DNA of 64,000 bases from Nocardia alni (GCF_019038435.1 NZ_JAGPOX010000034.1:1-64000); one strand, 5' to 3'. Shown: positions 33,981-43,847, numbered from the stretch's first letter. Notes: generated from the letters alone by a model not told the origin. Made by a program: numbers and translations.

Positions 33981-34886
33981 CTATGACTTCGGTCCGGTGA
34001 GATGGGCCGGGACGATGGCTCCGAAGGCCACGACGAGCGGGTTGCGGTCACCGCGCCGGGCGGCCAGCGCGACATGCCCGGGTTCCACTCCCTCGAGCGG
34101 AACCGACGTCAGATCCTCGCGCACGGCGCTGATGGGGTCGCCCGCAGGAACGATCGCCACACCCTGTCCGGCGGCGATGATCTCGTATTTGTCCTCGACT
34201 GCCTCGACCACGGGACCCATCGGCGCGGGACGTCCGTCCGGGCGCGGGTCGATGCGCCAGAACGCACCCCAGAGCGGATCGGATCGCCGCACGCGGGCCA
34301 CGGGCTCGTCGGCGATATCGTCCAGCGTGATCGACTCCTTGCCCGCCAGCCGGTGGTCCACCGGCATCACCACGACACGAGGTTCGTCGTACAGCACGGA
34401 CACGGTCAGACCGTCTGCGGGAAAGGGTAAACGGGCGACCACCACATCCACCCGATGATCCAGCAGCGCGGTGTGCGGTTCGTTCCAGGCCAGATGCAGG
34501 GTCTCGACCTCGGCGTCCGGAAATCGGTGGCGCAACTCGCGTACCGCAGGGGTGACGACGACTCCGGTGGTGTACCCGATGACGACGCGATGCGGCTGCG
34601 CTGCGGCCCGGGCGGTCGCCGTCGCCCGCGAGGCCGCGCGTAGCAGATCCACGGCCAACGGCAGGTACGCCTCCCCTGCCGCGGTCAACCGGGCGCCGTG
34701 CGCGGTACGGTCCAGCAAGCGCACGCCGACGTGCAGCTCGAGCCGGCGAATCTGCCTGCTCAGGGACGGCTGCGTGGTGTGCAGCACCTCGGCGGCGCGG
34801 CCGAAATGACCGTGCTCGGCGACCACGATGAAGCAGTACACGAGGCGCAGATCGAGATCCACAGACGACACGTCCGATTCGGGCAC
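33981..34886 (-). CDS. LysR-family transcriptional regulator
   Basis: A 301-residue LysR regulator. The N-terminal helix-turn-helix is RLVYCFIVVAEHGHFGRAAEVLHTTQPSLSRQIRRLELHVGVRLLDRT. The effector domain begins near HRVVIGYTTGVVVTP. GTG start (MPESDVSSVD) with GGAGAGG as ribosome site. It is transcribed away from an SDR gene with about 220 bases between and is likely to control it. It ends 16 bases past the DUF1445 relic. Confidence 0.9.
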   Translation of the reverse strand: MPESDVSSVDLDLRLVYCFIVVAEHGHFGRAAEVLHTTQPSLSRQIRRLELHVGVRLLDRTAHGARLTAAGEAYLPLAVDLLRAASRATATARAAAQPHRVVIGYTTGVVVTPAVRELRHRFPDAEVETLHLAWNEPHTALLDHRVDVVVARLPFPADGLTVSVLYDEPRVVVMPVDHRLAGKESITLDDIADEPVARVRRSDPLWGAFWRIDPRPDGRPAPMGPVVEAVEDKYEIIAAGQGVAIVPAGDPISAVREDLTSVPLEGVEPGHVALAARRGDRNPLVVAFGAIVPAHLTGPKS

Positions 34887-35105
34887 CTCTCCAGGGTAGA
34901 CGCGCTGAAATCAGCACCCTGATCTGCGCCGATACGGCGAACGTATCGGCCGCTGCGAAACATTCATTGGACGCGGCACATCCGCCGACCGCAGGGTGGA
35001 GACACCGGCCGCAGCGCCTCTCGGTACGCGGCTCGGACGTATTCGCCACCGTCGCAACATAATCCGGCGACAACGACGCTCGCGCGACAGGAAGGGACGG
35101 CCGTC

Positions 35106-35849
35106 ATGGGACGCTACGACGGGAAGACAGTGCTGATCACCGGCGGAACCAGCGGAATCGGCCTGGTCACCGCCGAACTGCTGATCGACCGGGGCGCCCG
35201 GGTCATGGTCACCGGCCGGAACAAGACCACGCTCGACGCGGCCGCCGAGGCGCTGGGCCCGGCCGCGGTCGCGGTGCGCAGCGACGCGACCGTACTCACC
35301 GATATCGATGCGCTGGCCGAGCGGGTACGAAATGAGTTCGGCGCCCTGGACGTGCTGTTCGCCAACGCCGGAATCACCCGCTTCCGCCCCTTCGAGGATA
35401 TGGACGAGGCGACCTACGACGAGGTGTTCACGGTCAACACCAAGGGCCCGTACTTCACCGTGCAGCGGATGGCCCCGCTGATCCGGGCGGGCGGCGCGGT
35501 GGTCCTCACCACCTCGATCGTGAACATCAAGGGCCAGCCCATGATCAGCGCCTACTCGGCCAGCAAGGCGGCCCTGCGCTCGCTGACCCGTTCACTCGCC
35601 CGCGAGCTGCTGCCCCACGATATCCGGGTCAACGCCGTGAGCCCCGGCCCCATCGATACCGACATCCTCGCCCACACCCTAGGCCCGGAGGCCGCCGAAC
35701 AAACCAAGGCGACCATGCGCGCGAACAACCCCATGCAGCGATTCGGCCGACCACGGGAACTCGCCGAGGCCGTGGCATACCTGGCCTTCGACGCCACCTA
35801 CACCACGGGCTCAGAACTCGCCGTCGACGGCGGAGCCTCCCAGCTCTGA
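35106..35849 (+). CDS. SDR-family oxidoreductase
   Basis: A 247-residue short-chain dehydrogenase. Cofactor motif LITGGTSGIGLVTAELL; RNKTTLDA after strand 2 has Arg and so suggests NADP(H) preference. NAG is in LFANAGITRFRPF, the catalytic Ser in VLTTSIVNIKG, and YSASKAA is the Tyr-x3-Lys. The tail VDGGASQL is usual. Divergent LysR is its probable regulator. Substrate unknown, although such LysR-SDR pairs often reduce quinones, ketones or aldehydes. Confidence 0.92.
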   Translation: MGRYDGKTVLITGGTSGIGLVTAELLIDRGARVMVTGRNKTTLDAAAEALGPAAVAVRSDATVLTDIDALAERVRNEFGALDVLFANAGITRFRPFEDMDEATYDEVFTVNTKGPYFTVQRMAPLIRAGGAVVLTTSIVNIKGQPMISAYSASKAALRSLTRSLARELLPHDIRVNAVSPGPIDTDILAHTLGPEAAEQTKATMRANNPMQRFGRPRELAEAVAYLAFDATYTTGSELAVDGGASQL

Positions 35850-36019
35850 GCGCCACGACGTCCTCGATCGGACCTCCTCCAGCGCCGAGCGAGGAAGACC
35901 GCACAGGCCTCGCGGGATCCACAGCCGGACCCATGCGCCGACCCTGGTGCACCTTCGGCGGCCGCAGATCCTGACGATCGTCCGCGTCGCCGACGACCGG
36001 CTGTGTTGAACCTCCCCGC

Positions 36020-36042
36020 ATAACCGCGGGCTCGCCGGTTAT
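36020..36042 (-). terminator. Inverted repeat at the end of ppc
   Basis: ATAACCG (36020-36026) and CGGTTAT (36036-36042) pair with a 9-base loop. The right arm includes the ppc stop codon, so the hairpin forms at the very end of the message. Confidence 0.4.
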
Positions 36043-38888
36043 CCCGAGTTGCGCAGTGCCGTCGCCAAACCGTTCATCGTCAGCAGGATTCCGCGTTCGA
36101 CGAGTTCGGAATCGTCACCGGCGCGGCGGCGGCGCAGCAGTTCGATCTGCATCTGGTTGAGTGGTTCGAGGTAGGGGAAGCGGTTGCGGATGGACTCCGC
36201 CAGGGCCGGGTTGTCGGCCAGGAGATGATCGCTGCCGGTGACCGCGGCGTGCATGCGCACGGTGCGGTCGTGCTCGTCACGGATCATGCCGAAGATGGTG
36301 TCCCGCAACGTTTCGTCCTCGACGAGTTCGGCGTAGCGGGCGGCGATGTCCAGATCGGCCTTCGCCAGCACCTGCGCGAGGTTCGACATGACCGTCCGGA
36401 AGAACGGCCAGCGCCGGTACAGGTCCGACAGCACGGCCATCCTGGCCGGATCGTCCCCGGCCCACTGCTCGATCGCCGCGCCGGTGCCGTACCAGCCGGG
36501 CAGCATCACCCGGGATTGGCTCCAGGCCATCACCCAGGGGATGGCGCGCAGGTCGTTCACGGAGCTGGTCGGCTTGCGCGAGGCGGGGCGGCTGCCCAGG
36601 TTCAGGTCTCCGACCTCGGCGATCGGGGTCGAGGAGCGGAAGTATTCGACGAAGCCGGGCGTTTCGTGCACCAGGCGCGCGTAGGCCTGTCGCGCGAGTT
36701 CGGCCAGTTCGTCGAACAGCTCGTAGGCCGGTTCGGCATCGGCGCCCAGGCCCTCCACGTCCAGCAGCGTCGATTCGAGGGTGCCCGCGACCAACGCCTC
36801 CAGGTTGCGGTACGCGGTGCCCGGTTCGGCGTATTTGGTGGAGATGACCTCGCCCTGTTCGGTCAGCCGCAGCGCGCCGCGCACCGCGCCCGCGGGCTGC
36901 GCCAGGATCGCGTCGTAGCTGCGGCCGCCGCCGCGGCCCACCGTGCCGCCGCGACCGTGGAACAGCCGCAAGCGGATTCCGGTCTTGCGCGCGGCGTCCA
37001 CCAGATCCAGTTCGGCGCGGTACAACGCCCAGTTGGCCGCCAGATAGCCGCCGTCCTTGTTGGAGTCGGAGTAGCCGAGCATCACCTCCTGCCGCATGCC
37101 GCGCGCGGCGACCAGGCGGTGATAAGCGGGCACCTCGAGCGCGGCGAGCAGGGTCTGCGCGCCGTTGCGCAGATCCTCGATCGTCTCGAACAGCGGCACC
37201 ACACCGGCCGGGCTGTACGGCGGGGTCCGCGCGTCGCCCGGGTCGAGGATGCCGGACTCCTTCAGCAGCAGCGCGGCCTCCAGCAGATCACTGACCGAGG
37301 TGCACATGCTGATGATGTAGTTGGGCACGGTGTCCGGGCCCAAGTGGTCCAGGGCGGACTTGGCCGCGCGCAGGACGCCCAGTTCCTTGACGGCCAGGTC
37401 ACTCAGGTGCGCGCCGGGACCCAGCAGCGGGCGGCGAGTGCCGAGTTCGGCGGCCAGCAGTTCGATCCGCTGGGGTTCGGGCAGGCTCGCGTAGTCGGGG
37501 TGGACGCCCGACCAGGCCAGCAGTTCGGCGACCACCTGCTCGTGTACCTCGGAATTCTGGCGCATGTCCAGGCCCTGGAGGTGGAAGCCGAACGTCTCGA
37601 CCGCACCGCGCAGGGCGGCCAGCCTGTCGTCGGCGAGCAGCGCGTCGCCGGAGGCCCGCAGGGACGCGTCCACGACGGCCAGGTCGTGCAGCAGCTCCTG
37701 CGCGGTGTCGTACGGTTCCACGCGTCGGCGCGCGGCATCGAGAGGCGTCGTGCCGGAAGAGTTGTCGGCCGGCTGTGCGTCGGCACTCGAACCGCCGGAT
37801 CCGACCGCGCCCAGATCGACGCCGTCGACGGGTATCTTCCCCAGCGCTCGCTGGGCCGTCGCGGTGAGGCGTGCGCGGATGCCGTGAATCGCACGTCGAT
37901 ACGGTTCGTCGGTGCGCTGTGGTGAATCGTCGAATCCGGTCACGGCCAGGCGCTCGAGGTCGTCCGAGACGGTCACCAGGCGTACGGACAGCGACAGCGT
38001 CTTCTCCAGCCCGACCAGTTCGCTCAGATAGTGGCCGAAGGCGACCGCGCCCGCGCGATGGGTGGCACGCTGCACGACCTCGCCGGTGACGTTCGGATTG
38101 CCGTCGCGGTCGCCGCCGATCCATGAGCCGGGGCGCAGAATAGGCCGCTCCAGCAGCGGATACTCCGGCCAGCGGGCACGCAGCGCGGTACGCACGTCGG
38201 CGTTGATCCGGGGGATCACCTCCAGCAGGGTCAGCTCGTAGTAACGCAGGCCCACCTCGATCTCGTCCTGAATCCGCAGCCGGGCGAGGCGGATCAGCGC
38301 GGTGCGCCACAGGGTGAGGATCTGACGGCGCAGTTCGACCTCGATCCGCGCGTACTCCGGTTCGGACTCGGTATAGCGCTGGCGGCGGCGCATCAGCTCC
38401 GTGATGCGGGACTGCACGTCGAAGACGGTGCGGCGGCGGGTCTCGGTGGGGTGCGCGGTGATGACCGGCGACATCAGCGCGTCGTCCAGCAGGTCGGCGA
38501 CCAGCGCGCCGTCCGGGCGCGCGGCGTCGAGTTTGCGGTACGTCGCGGCGAGGCTGGACTCCTGCGGCGGCTCCCCCGCCGCGATGTGCACCGCCCGGCG
38601 GCGGTCGCGCTGCAGATCCTCGCTCAGATTCGCCAGCAGCAGGAAATAGCTGAACGCCCGGATCAGCGGGAGCGCCGTGCGAATATCGGTGTCGCGCAGC
38701 ATATCCGCGACCGCACTGCGTTCCACCTCCGATCGGCGCACCCGGAACGCCTCGACCCGCACCCGTTCGACGAGGTCGAACACCTCCGGACCCTCACAGT
38801 CGCGAACCGTCTCCCCCAGGATCGCGCCCAGGAACCGGATATCGTCCCGCAGTGGCGCGGTGGCAGTCTCGATCTGATCTTCGCGCAT
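36039..38888 (-). CDS. ppc: Phosphoenolpyruvate carboxylase
   Basis: Adds bicarbonate to phosphoenolpyruvate to form oxaloacetate, replenishing the TCA cycle. Full-length at 949 residues. Key sites are VITAHPTETRRRTVFD (catalytic His), SWIGGDRDGNPNVT, GYSDSNKDGGYLAANW and LFHGRGGTVGRGGG (the Gly-rich active loop). The C-terminus is GLATALRNSG, in place of the usual QNTG. The allosteric aspartate-site residues are not checked individually. Monocistronic as far as spacing shows, with the ATG 100 bases from the following low-GC stretch. Rv-type mycobacteria have it elsewhere in the genome, so its place between sigB and ideR is unusual. Confidence 0.96.
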   Translation of the reverse strand: MREDQIETATAPLRDDIRFLGAILGETVRDCEGPEVFDLVERVRVEAFRVRRSEVERSAVADMLRDTDIRTALPLIRAFSYFLLLANLSEDLQRDRRRAVHIAAGEPPQESSLAATYRKLDAARPDGALVADLLDDALMSPVITAHPTETRRRTVFDVQSRITELMRRRQRYTESEPEYARIEVELRRQILTLWRTALIRLARLRIQDEIEVGLRYYELTLLEVIPRINADVRTALRARWPEYPLLERPILRPGSWIGGDRDGNPNVTGEVVQRATHRAGAVAFGHYLSELVGLEKTLSLSVRLVTVSDDLERLAVTGFDDSPQRTDEPYRRAIHGIRARLTATAQRALGKIPVDGVDLGAVGSGGSSADAQPADNSSGTTPLDAARRRVEPYDTAQELLHDLAVVDASLRASGDALLADDRLAALRGAVETFGFHLQGLDMRQNSEVHEQVVAELLAWSGVHPDYASLPEPQRIELLAAELGTRRPLLGPGAHLSDLAVKELGVLRAAKSALDHLGPDTVPNYIISMCTSVSDLLEAALLLKESGILDPGDARTPPYSPAGVVPLFETIEDLRNGAQTLLAALEVPAYHRLVAARGMRQEVMLGYSDSNKDGGYLAANWALYRAELDLVDAARKTGIRLRLFHGRGGTVGRGGGRSYDAILAQPAGAVRGALRLTEQGEVISTKYAEPGTAYRNLEALVAGTLESTLLDVEGLGADAEPAYELFDELAELARQAYARLVHETPGFVEYFRSSTPIAEVGDLNLGSRPASRKPTSSVNDLRAIPWVMAWSQSRVMLPGWYGTGAAIEQWAGDDPARMAVLSDLYRRWPFFRTVMSNLAQVLAKADLDIAARYAELVEDETLRDTIFGMIRDEHDRTVRMHAAVTGSDHLLADNPALAESIRNRFPYLEPLNQMQIELLRRRRAGDDSELVERGILLTMNGLATALRNSG

Positions 38889-39023
38889 GCGCCCAGTATC
38901 GACTACCGCGCGGTCGTCCGGGCAACTGGCGTCGCCCGAGGCGTTTCACCATTTCTGAGAAGATCTACTCATTTTCGGTAGCATCGCGTCATGCTCGGCC
39001 ATCATCTCACCCCCGACTGCACC

Positions 39024-39088
39024 TCGCTGGCGCTCGGCTCCGTCGGGCGCGAGGCGCCCTGTGCCTATGGTTCACTCCGCTACGCTCC
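39024..39088. repeat. Gene-end repeat copy upstream of the DUF3291 frame
   Basis: TCGCTGGCGCTCGGCTCCG at 39024-39042 differs at one base from 45790-45808, and the following sequence also aligns in patches. It belongs to the dispersed repeat that also occurs at 28674 and 45790-45913. Confidence 0.6.
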
Positions 39089-39565
39089 GTTCACGCGAAC
39101 ATCGCTCTCCCCCTCGAACCCCTGACCTCCGACCGGCTCGCCGGCTTCGTCGGCGCGCTCGACGAAATCAACGCGTTGGCTGACGCCGCACCGGGTTTCG
39201 TGTGGCGGTTGCAGACAGAGGACGGCGACGCGACAGCGATTCAGGTCCTCGACGACGACCGGCTGCTGATCAACATGAGCGTGTGGACGTCACTGGAGGC
39301 ACTGGCCGACTTCGCTTACAGCAGTGATCACGTGCGGATCATGCGACAACGCCGCGAGTGGTTCGTCTCGATGACCCAGGCCTACCAGGCACTGTGGTGG
39401 GTGCCCGCGGGCCATGTGCCGACCGTGGCCGAGGCCGAGCAGCACATCACCCACCTGCGCGAACACGGTCCGACCGACTACGCTTTCACCTTCCGCACCC
39501 CCTTCCCGTCCCCGTCGCAGCCGACCTTGCCGCATCTGAGTAACGACCTGACCTGCCCCGCCTGA
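39089..39565 (+). pseudogene. DUF3291 frame without a usable start codon
   Basis: The frame encodes 158 residues of a DUF3291 protein: ANIALPLEPLTSDRLAGFVGALDEINALADAAPGFVWRLQ, SVWTSLEALADFAYSSDHVRIMRQRREWF and the QALWWVPAGHVPTVAEA block are all standard. Family members start with about four further residues (Met-x-x-Leu-Ala-Gln). Here the codon expected for the first Met is missing; the frame continues upstream into repeat DNA, with no ATG, GTG or TTG close by. Either the start was replaced by the repeat or a single base error is present. The 3' half is intact. DUF3291 is of unknown function, sometimes in quinone/antibiotic monooxygenase-like folds. Confidence 0.65.
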
Positions 39566-39589
39566 GCGGGGCGCACGCCTGGTCATGGA

Positions 39590-39660
39590 TCAATCGGCGG
39601 TGCGGATGACGATCTTGCCTGTGCGGTCGAGGCACGATCCGCGATCACCTCACGAAATCA
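39590..39660 (-). pseudogene. Possible 3' relic of a quinone-reductase-like gene
   Basis: On the minus strand the last codons before a TGA at 39590 read DRTGKIVIRTAD, the usual C-terminus of medium-chain NADPH:quinone-reductase-like enzymes. Upstream residues fit only after a frame change (VIADRAST). Only about 20 codons remain. Confidence 0.35.
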
Positions 39661-39802
39661 CGGCTCTGGCCACTCCACGGGGCGCGTCGTATACCGTCCC
39701 GAATGTCGGTGCAGATCCGGACATGTGACACCGATGGCGTGTGAGGCCGGACTGCAATGCTCGACCGATCCTCGGGCCTCTGGTGGTACGGCCCGGATGG
39801 GT

Positions 39803-42610
39803 TCACGCCAGGCGGCGCGGGCCGATGTCGAAGCGGCTGGGTTCGGGGCCGATGCGGACGCGGGCGTACAGGATCGCCGCGCCCTGCGGGGAGGCCAGGA
39901 TCGGCTCGATCGACAGTTCGCGGATCTCGGGCAGGTCGTCGCACATGGCCGAGATGCGTTGCGCCAGTTCGGACAGGGCGCGTTTGTCCACGGGTTCGCC
40001 GATGGTCTTGCCTGGCACTCCCGACTTGCCCGCCAGCAGTGGCGCGGCGCGCGGCGCGTCGATCAGCGCGGCCGATTCGGCCTCGCTCAGCGGTAGCGCC
40101 CGATACACCCGGTCGCCGAGCAGATCGATGATCGTGCCGGACAGGCCGAAGCTGATCACCGACCCGAACGACGGGTCGTCCTGCACCCGCAGCACGCAGC
40201 CGACGCCCTTGACGGCCATCTTCTGCACGTGCACGACCTGGTTGCCGGACAGTTCGGCGAGGTCGGCGTAGGCGCGCTCCACCGCCGAGGGGCGCCACAG
40301 ATCCAGGCGCACCCCGGTGAGATCGGGCCGGTTGCGCCACATCTCACCGGTAGCCTTGGCTGCCACCGGATATCCCAGCTTCTCGGCGGCCTCCCGCGCG
40401 GTGTCGGCGTCGCGGGCCTCGCGGAACTCGACCACCCGGATGCCGTAGCAGTCCAGCAGCCGCACCGCCTCCAGATCACCCAGCCACTCGCCGCCAGGCG
40501 CGCGAATCATCCACTCCTCCACCAGATTCCGTGCCCGCTCGGCATCGATATCGGCAGGGCGGCGCGTGGCCGAGGCCGGAGCGATGCGCCACTGGGCGTA
40601 GCGCTGCACGCGGGCCAGCGCCCGCGCGGCGCGTTCCGGATCCGGATACGACGGGATCGAACCGGACTCCACCGCGCCGCCGATCCCTCTGGTGGCCAGC
40701 AGATTCGGCATGCCCAAATCGGCGATGAACGTGGTCAGCACGGGTTTGCGGACGGTGGTGGGCGTCGAATCAGCGTCCACACCCGGTCCGGCCGCGGACC
40801 GGATGGCCTCGGCGTAGGCCGCCGACGGGGTCGACACCGGCGGTGCGAAGATCACGATCACCGCGTCCACCTCGTCGGACGCGACGGCCGCCGCGGTGGC
40901 GGTGAGAAAGTCCTCGGGCCCGGCCTGTGGTCCGAGATCCACCGGTTCGCCGACCTCGAGTCCCTCACCCCGTGCCGCGTCCACCGCCAGCCATGCCAGC
41001 GCGGCGCTGTTGCCGATCACCGCCAGGCGCGGCCCGCTCGGCAGTGGCTGGTAGGCCAGCAGCATCGCGCAGTCGAACAGTTCGGAGATGGTGTCCACCT
41101 GCACGATTCCGGCCTGGGCGAACAGGTCGCGTTCCACCGAGCGCTCCAACGCGCTCGGCGAGGCGGTGCGGACGCCATTACGTCCGCTGCTCACCGCGAC
41201 GATGGGTTTAGTGCGCGCGACCCGCCGCGCGATCCGCGAGAACTTACGCGGATTGCCGAACGTCTCCAGGTACAGCAGCACCACATCGGTATTCGGGTCG
41301 GAGTCCCAGTACTGGAGCAGGTCGTTACCGGACACGTCGGCGCGATTTCCGGCCGAGACGAAGGTGGACAGGCCCAGCCTGCGCGCGGCGGCCTCGGCCA
41401 GAATCGCCGCGCCCAACGGCCCGGACTGGCAGAAGAACCCGACCCGCCCGCGCCCGGGCAGGACCGAGGCCAGCGTGGCGTTGAGCGAGACCGCCGGATC
41501 GGTGTTGGCGATGCCCAGCGCGCTGGGCCCGACCACCCGCATGCCGTGGCCGCGCGCGGCGACCACCAGATCCCGTTCGGCGGCATATCCGGCCGGGCCG
41601 GTCTCGGAGAATCCGGCGGTCAGCACCACCAGGCCCTTGACTCCCTTGGCCATGCAGTCGTCCAGGACGGTGGAGATCCGGGTGGCCGGGACCGCGACCA
41701 CGGCCAGATCCACCTCGTCCGGAATATCGCGCACGGTGGCGTACGCCCGGACCCCGCGCACCGAGGTGCGATTCGGATTCACCGGGAACACCGGGCCCTG
41801 GAACAACCCCGACAGCAGATTGGCCAGCACCACCCCGCCGACCCGGCCCGGGGACGGCGTCGCACCGATGACCGCGATCGACCGGGGGTGCAGCAGATTG
41901 CCGACGCTACGCGCCTCCGAGGCTCGTTCGCGCGAATCACGCACCGACAGCAGCGCTTCGGTGGGGTCGATCGCGAACTCCAGATGCAGTACCGAACCGT
42001 CGCGACTGCGCTGCACCTGATAGCCCGCGTCCCGGAAGACGGTCACCATCGCGTTGTTCTCGGCCAGCACTTCCGCGACGAAGGTGTCGATATCGTTCTC
42101 CGCGGCGGCCCCGGCCAGATGTTCCAGCAGGATCGAGCCCAGGCCACGGCCCTGATGCGCGTCCGCGACCACGAACGCCACCTCGGCGGCGCGCGGGCCC
42201 GGGTGCTCGGGCAACAGCTCGTAACGCCCGACCGCGATGATCTCCGCGCCCAGTTCGATCACCAGGCCCACCCGGTTGTGGTAGTCCACATGCGAGGTCC
42301 GGTACAGGTCCTTGGGCGTCATGCGGGGATACGGCCCGAAATACCGCAGATAACGGGTGCGGTCGGACAGACGGGCATGGAACAGCTGCATCGCCGCGGC
42401 ATCATCCGGGGTGATCGGGCGTAGTCGCACCACTCCGCCGTCGGAGCCCAGGACGTCGGCGACCCAATGCTGCGGCGGGGGCGGCGGGACTTCGGGCGTA
42501 TCGGGGCCGAATGCCGCGAGCCAGCCCGGGGGCGCATCCGCGCCGGCCGCCGCATCCGGTTCCGGCGGTGTCGCGCTCGTTCCCGCGCCGGGGTGATCGG
42601 AATCAGTCAC
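39803..42610 (-). CDS. GNAT-linked protein lysine acetyltransferase, Pat-like (acyl-CoA-synthetase-type)
   Basis: A 935-residue protein. Residues 55-200 are a GNAT domain (VRLRPITPDDAAAMQLFHARLS, and the acetyl-CoA loop AHQGRGLGSILLEHL). After it come a CoA-binding domain (SIAVIGATPSPGRVGGVVLANLL) and an ADP-forming acyl-CoA-synthetase-like region, then an ATP-grasp part. The phospho-His motif SHTGALAG is replaced by SPSALERS, and the HKT-type motif by WRNRPDLTG, so synthetase activity is probably lost, as in Pat enzymes. Pat enzymes acetylate Lys in acyl-CoA synthetases. The GTG start overlaps the deacetylase gene by eight bases. No cyclic-nucleotide-binding domain. Confidence 0.82.
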   Translation of the reverse strand: MTDSDHPGAGTSATPPEPDAAAGADAPPGWLAAFGPDTPEVPPPPPQHWVADVLGSDGGVVRLRPITPDDAAAMQLFHARLSDRTRYLRYFGPYPRMTPKDLYRTSHVDYHNRVGLVIELGAEIIAVGRYELLPEHPGPRAAEVAFVVADAHQGRGLGSILLEHLAGAAAENDIDTFVAEVLAENNAMVTVFRDAGYQVQRSRDGSVLHLEFAIDPTEALLSVRDSRERASEARSVGNLLHPRSIAVIGATPSPGRVGGVVLANLLSGLFQGPVFPVNPNRTSVRGVRAYATVRDIPDEVDLAVVAVPATRISTVLDDCMAKGVKGLVVLTAGFSETGPAGYAAERDLVVAARGHGMRVVGPSALGIANTDPAVSLNATLASVLPGRGRVGFFCQSGPLGAAILAEAAARRLGLSTFVSAGNRADVSGNDLLQYWDSDPNTDVVLLYLETFGNPRKFSRIARRVARTKPIVAVSSGRNGVRTASPSALERSVERDLFAQAGIVQVDTISELFDCAMLLAYQPLPSGPRLAVIGNSAALAWLAVDAARGEGLEVGEPVDLGPQAGPEDFLTATAAAVASDEVDAVIVIFAPPVSTPSAAYAEAIRSAAGPGVDADSTPTTVRKPVLTTFIADLGMPNLLATRGIGGAVESGSIPSYPDPERAARALARVQRYAQWRIAPASATRRPADIDAERARNLVEEWMIRAPGGEWLGDLEAVRLLDCYGIRVVEFREARDADTAREAAEKLGYPVAAKATGEMWRNRPDLTGVRLDLWRPSAVERAYADLAELSGNQVVHVQKMAVKGVGCVLRVQDDPSFGSVISFGLSGTIIDLLGDRVYRALPLSEAESAALIDAPRAAPLLAGKSGVPGKTIGEPVDKRALSELAQRISAMCDDLPEIRELSIEPILASPQGAAILYARVRIGPEPSRFDIGPRRLA

Positions 42611-43847
42611 GGGGATCCTCCGGATCCAGGCCGAGCAGCGGGTATACCGCCCGGCGGGTGGCCAGCACGGCGGTGTCGATCGCGCGCTGGGCTCGGTCCG
42701 CGCGCGGGTCGCCGGTGTCCGGCGCACCACCGGGACCGTCCCAGCGAGTGAACTCCGGCGGCGTGCCGTCGCCCATGGTGCGGGGCGGTTCGACCGCGGG
42801 CGCGTAGGTGTGAATCTGCTCGATCCACTCGGCCGGCGTCGCGGTCGCCGGGTCGATATCCCGGTCCAGGGCCGTTGCCAGCAGATGGGTCCAGGCCCGG
42901 GGCACCACCCGGACCACGCCGTATCCACCGCCGCCGACGGCGAGCCAGCGGCCCTCGGCGTAGCGGTCGGCCCACTCGCGCATCGCCAGGAACGCCGCGC
43001 GCTGGCCGTCGACGGTCAACGCCAGGTCGGCGAGGGGGTCTTCGCGGTGGGTATCGACGCCGCACTGACCGACGAGCAGTTGCGGCCGGAACGCGGCCAG
43101 CGCGCCGGGCACGACGGCGTGCAGACCGCGCAGCCACTGGGCGTCGCGGGTGCCGGGCTGCACGCCCAGGTTGATCGCTGTCCCCTCGGCCGGACCGGCG
43201 CCGATCTCCTCGGGCCACCCCGTATTGGGCCACAGTGTGGCCGGATGTTGATGGATCGAGATCGTCAGCACCCGTGGATCGCCGTAGAACGCGCGCTGCA
43301 CGCCGTCGCCGTGGTGCACGTCGACATCGACATAGGCGATGCGGTCGAAACCGTTGTCCAGCAACCAGGAAATGGCCACGGCGGCGTCGTTGTAGACACA
43401 GAATCCCGATGCGGCCTCGGCCATCGCATGATGCATGCCGCCGCCGATGCTGACCGCCCGGCGGGTGCGGCCCGCGGCGATCTCCCCGGCCGCGGCGAGG
43501 GTACCGCCGACGATCACCGACGCCGCCTCGTGCATCCTCGGGAAAATCGGATTGTCCTGCGTCCCCAGCCCGTACGGCGCGGACTCCGGGATCAGGGCCC
43601 CCGGCGCCGCGGGCTCGGCGTGCCGGACGGCCTCCAGATATGCGGGAGTGTGCACGCGCAGCAACTCCGCCTCCCCGGCCGGGGCGGGAGCCAGCAACTC
43701 CACCCCTTCCAGCAGTCCCAGGGCACGTGCCAGTGCAATCGTGAACCGGAGCCGGGCCGGTTTCATCGGATGCTCCGGGGTCCAGGTGTATTCCAGGAAC
43801 CGGTCGGTCCACACCACGGTGGCGTCGCTGCGCGGTCGGCTTGCCAT
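42603..43847 (-). CDS. acuC: AcuC-like protein deacetylase (class I HDAC family)
   Basis: A 414-residue zinc-dependent deacetylase. GGGMHHAMAEAASGFCVYNDAAVAI holds the active-site His pair, VDVDVHHGDGVQ two zinc ligands, and CGVDTHREDPLADL the third. The general GGGGYGV loop follows. Bacillus AcuC removes acetyl groups from acetyl-CoA synthetase. It overlaps the Pat-like acetyltransferase by eight bases, so writer and eraser are made together. ATG at 43847 chosen; the frame is open upstream, but only as non-coding sequence. Divergent from ideR across about 250 bases. Confidence 0.92.
   Translation of the reverse strand: MASRPRSDATVVWTDRFLEYTWTPEHPMKPARLRFTIALARALGLLEGVELLAPAPAGEAELLRVHTPAYLEAVRHAEPAAPGALIPESAPYGLGTQDNPIFPRMHEAASVIVGGTLAAAGEIAAGRTRRAVSIGGGMHHAMAEAASGFCVYNDAAVAISWLLDNGFDRIAYVDVDVHHGDGVQRAFYGDPRVLTISIHQHPATLWPNTGWPEEIGAGPAEGTAINLGVQPGTRDAQWLRGLHAVVPGALAAFRPQLLVGQCGVDTHREDPLADLALTVDGQRAAFLAMREWADRYAEGRWLAVGGGGYGVVRVVPRAWTHLLATALDRDIDPATATPAEWIEQIHTYAPAVEPPRTMGDGTPPEFTRWDGPGGAPDTGDPRADRAQRAIDTAVLATRRAVYPLLGLDPEDPRD

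Noticed and set aside
35850..36019. Possible coding in the SDR-ppc gap
   Set aside because: Short frames only, with no start signal and no resemblance to any family.
42611..42928. N-terminal extension of the Pat-like gene
   Set aside because: It is a shadow of the AcuC gene in another frame, rich in Arg, Pro and Ser.
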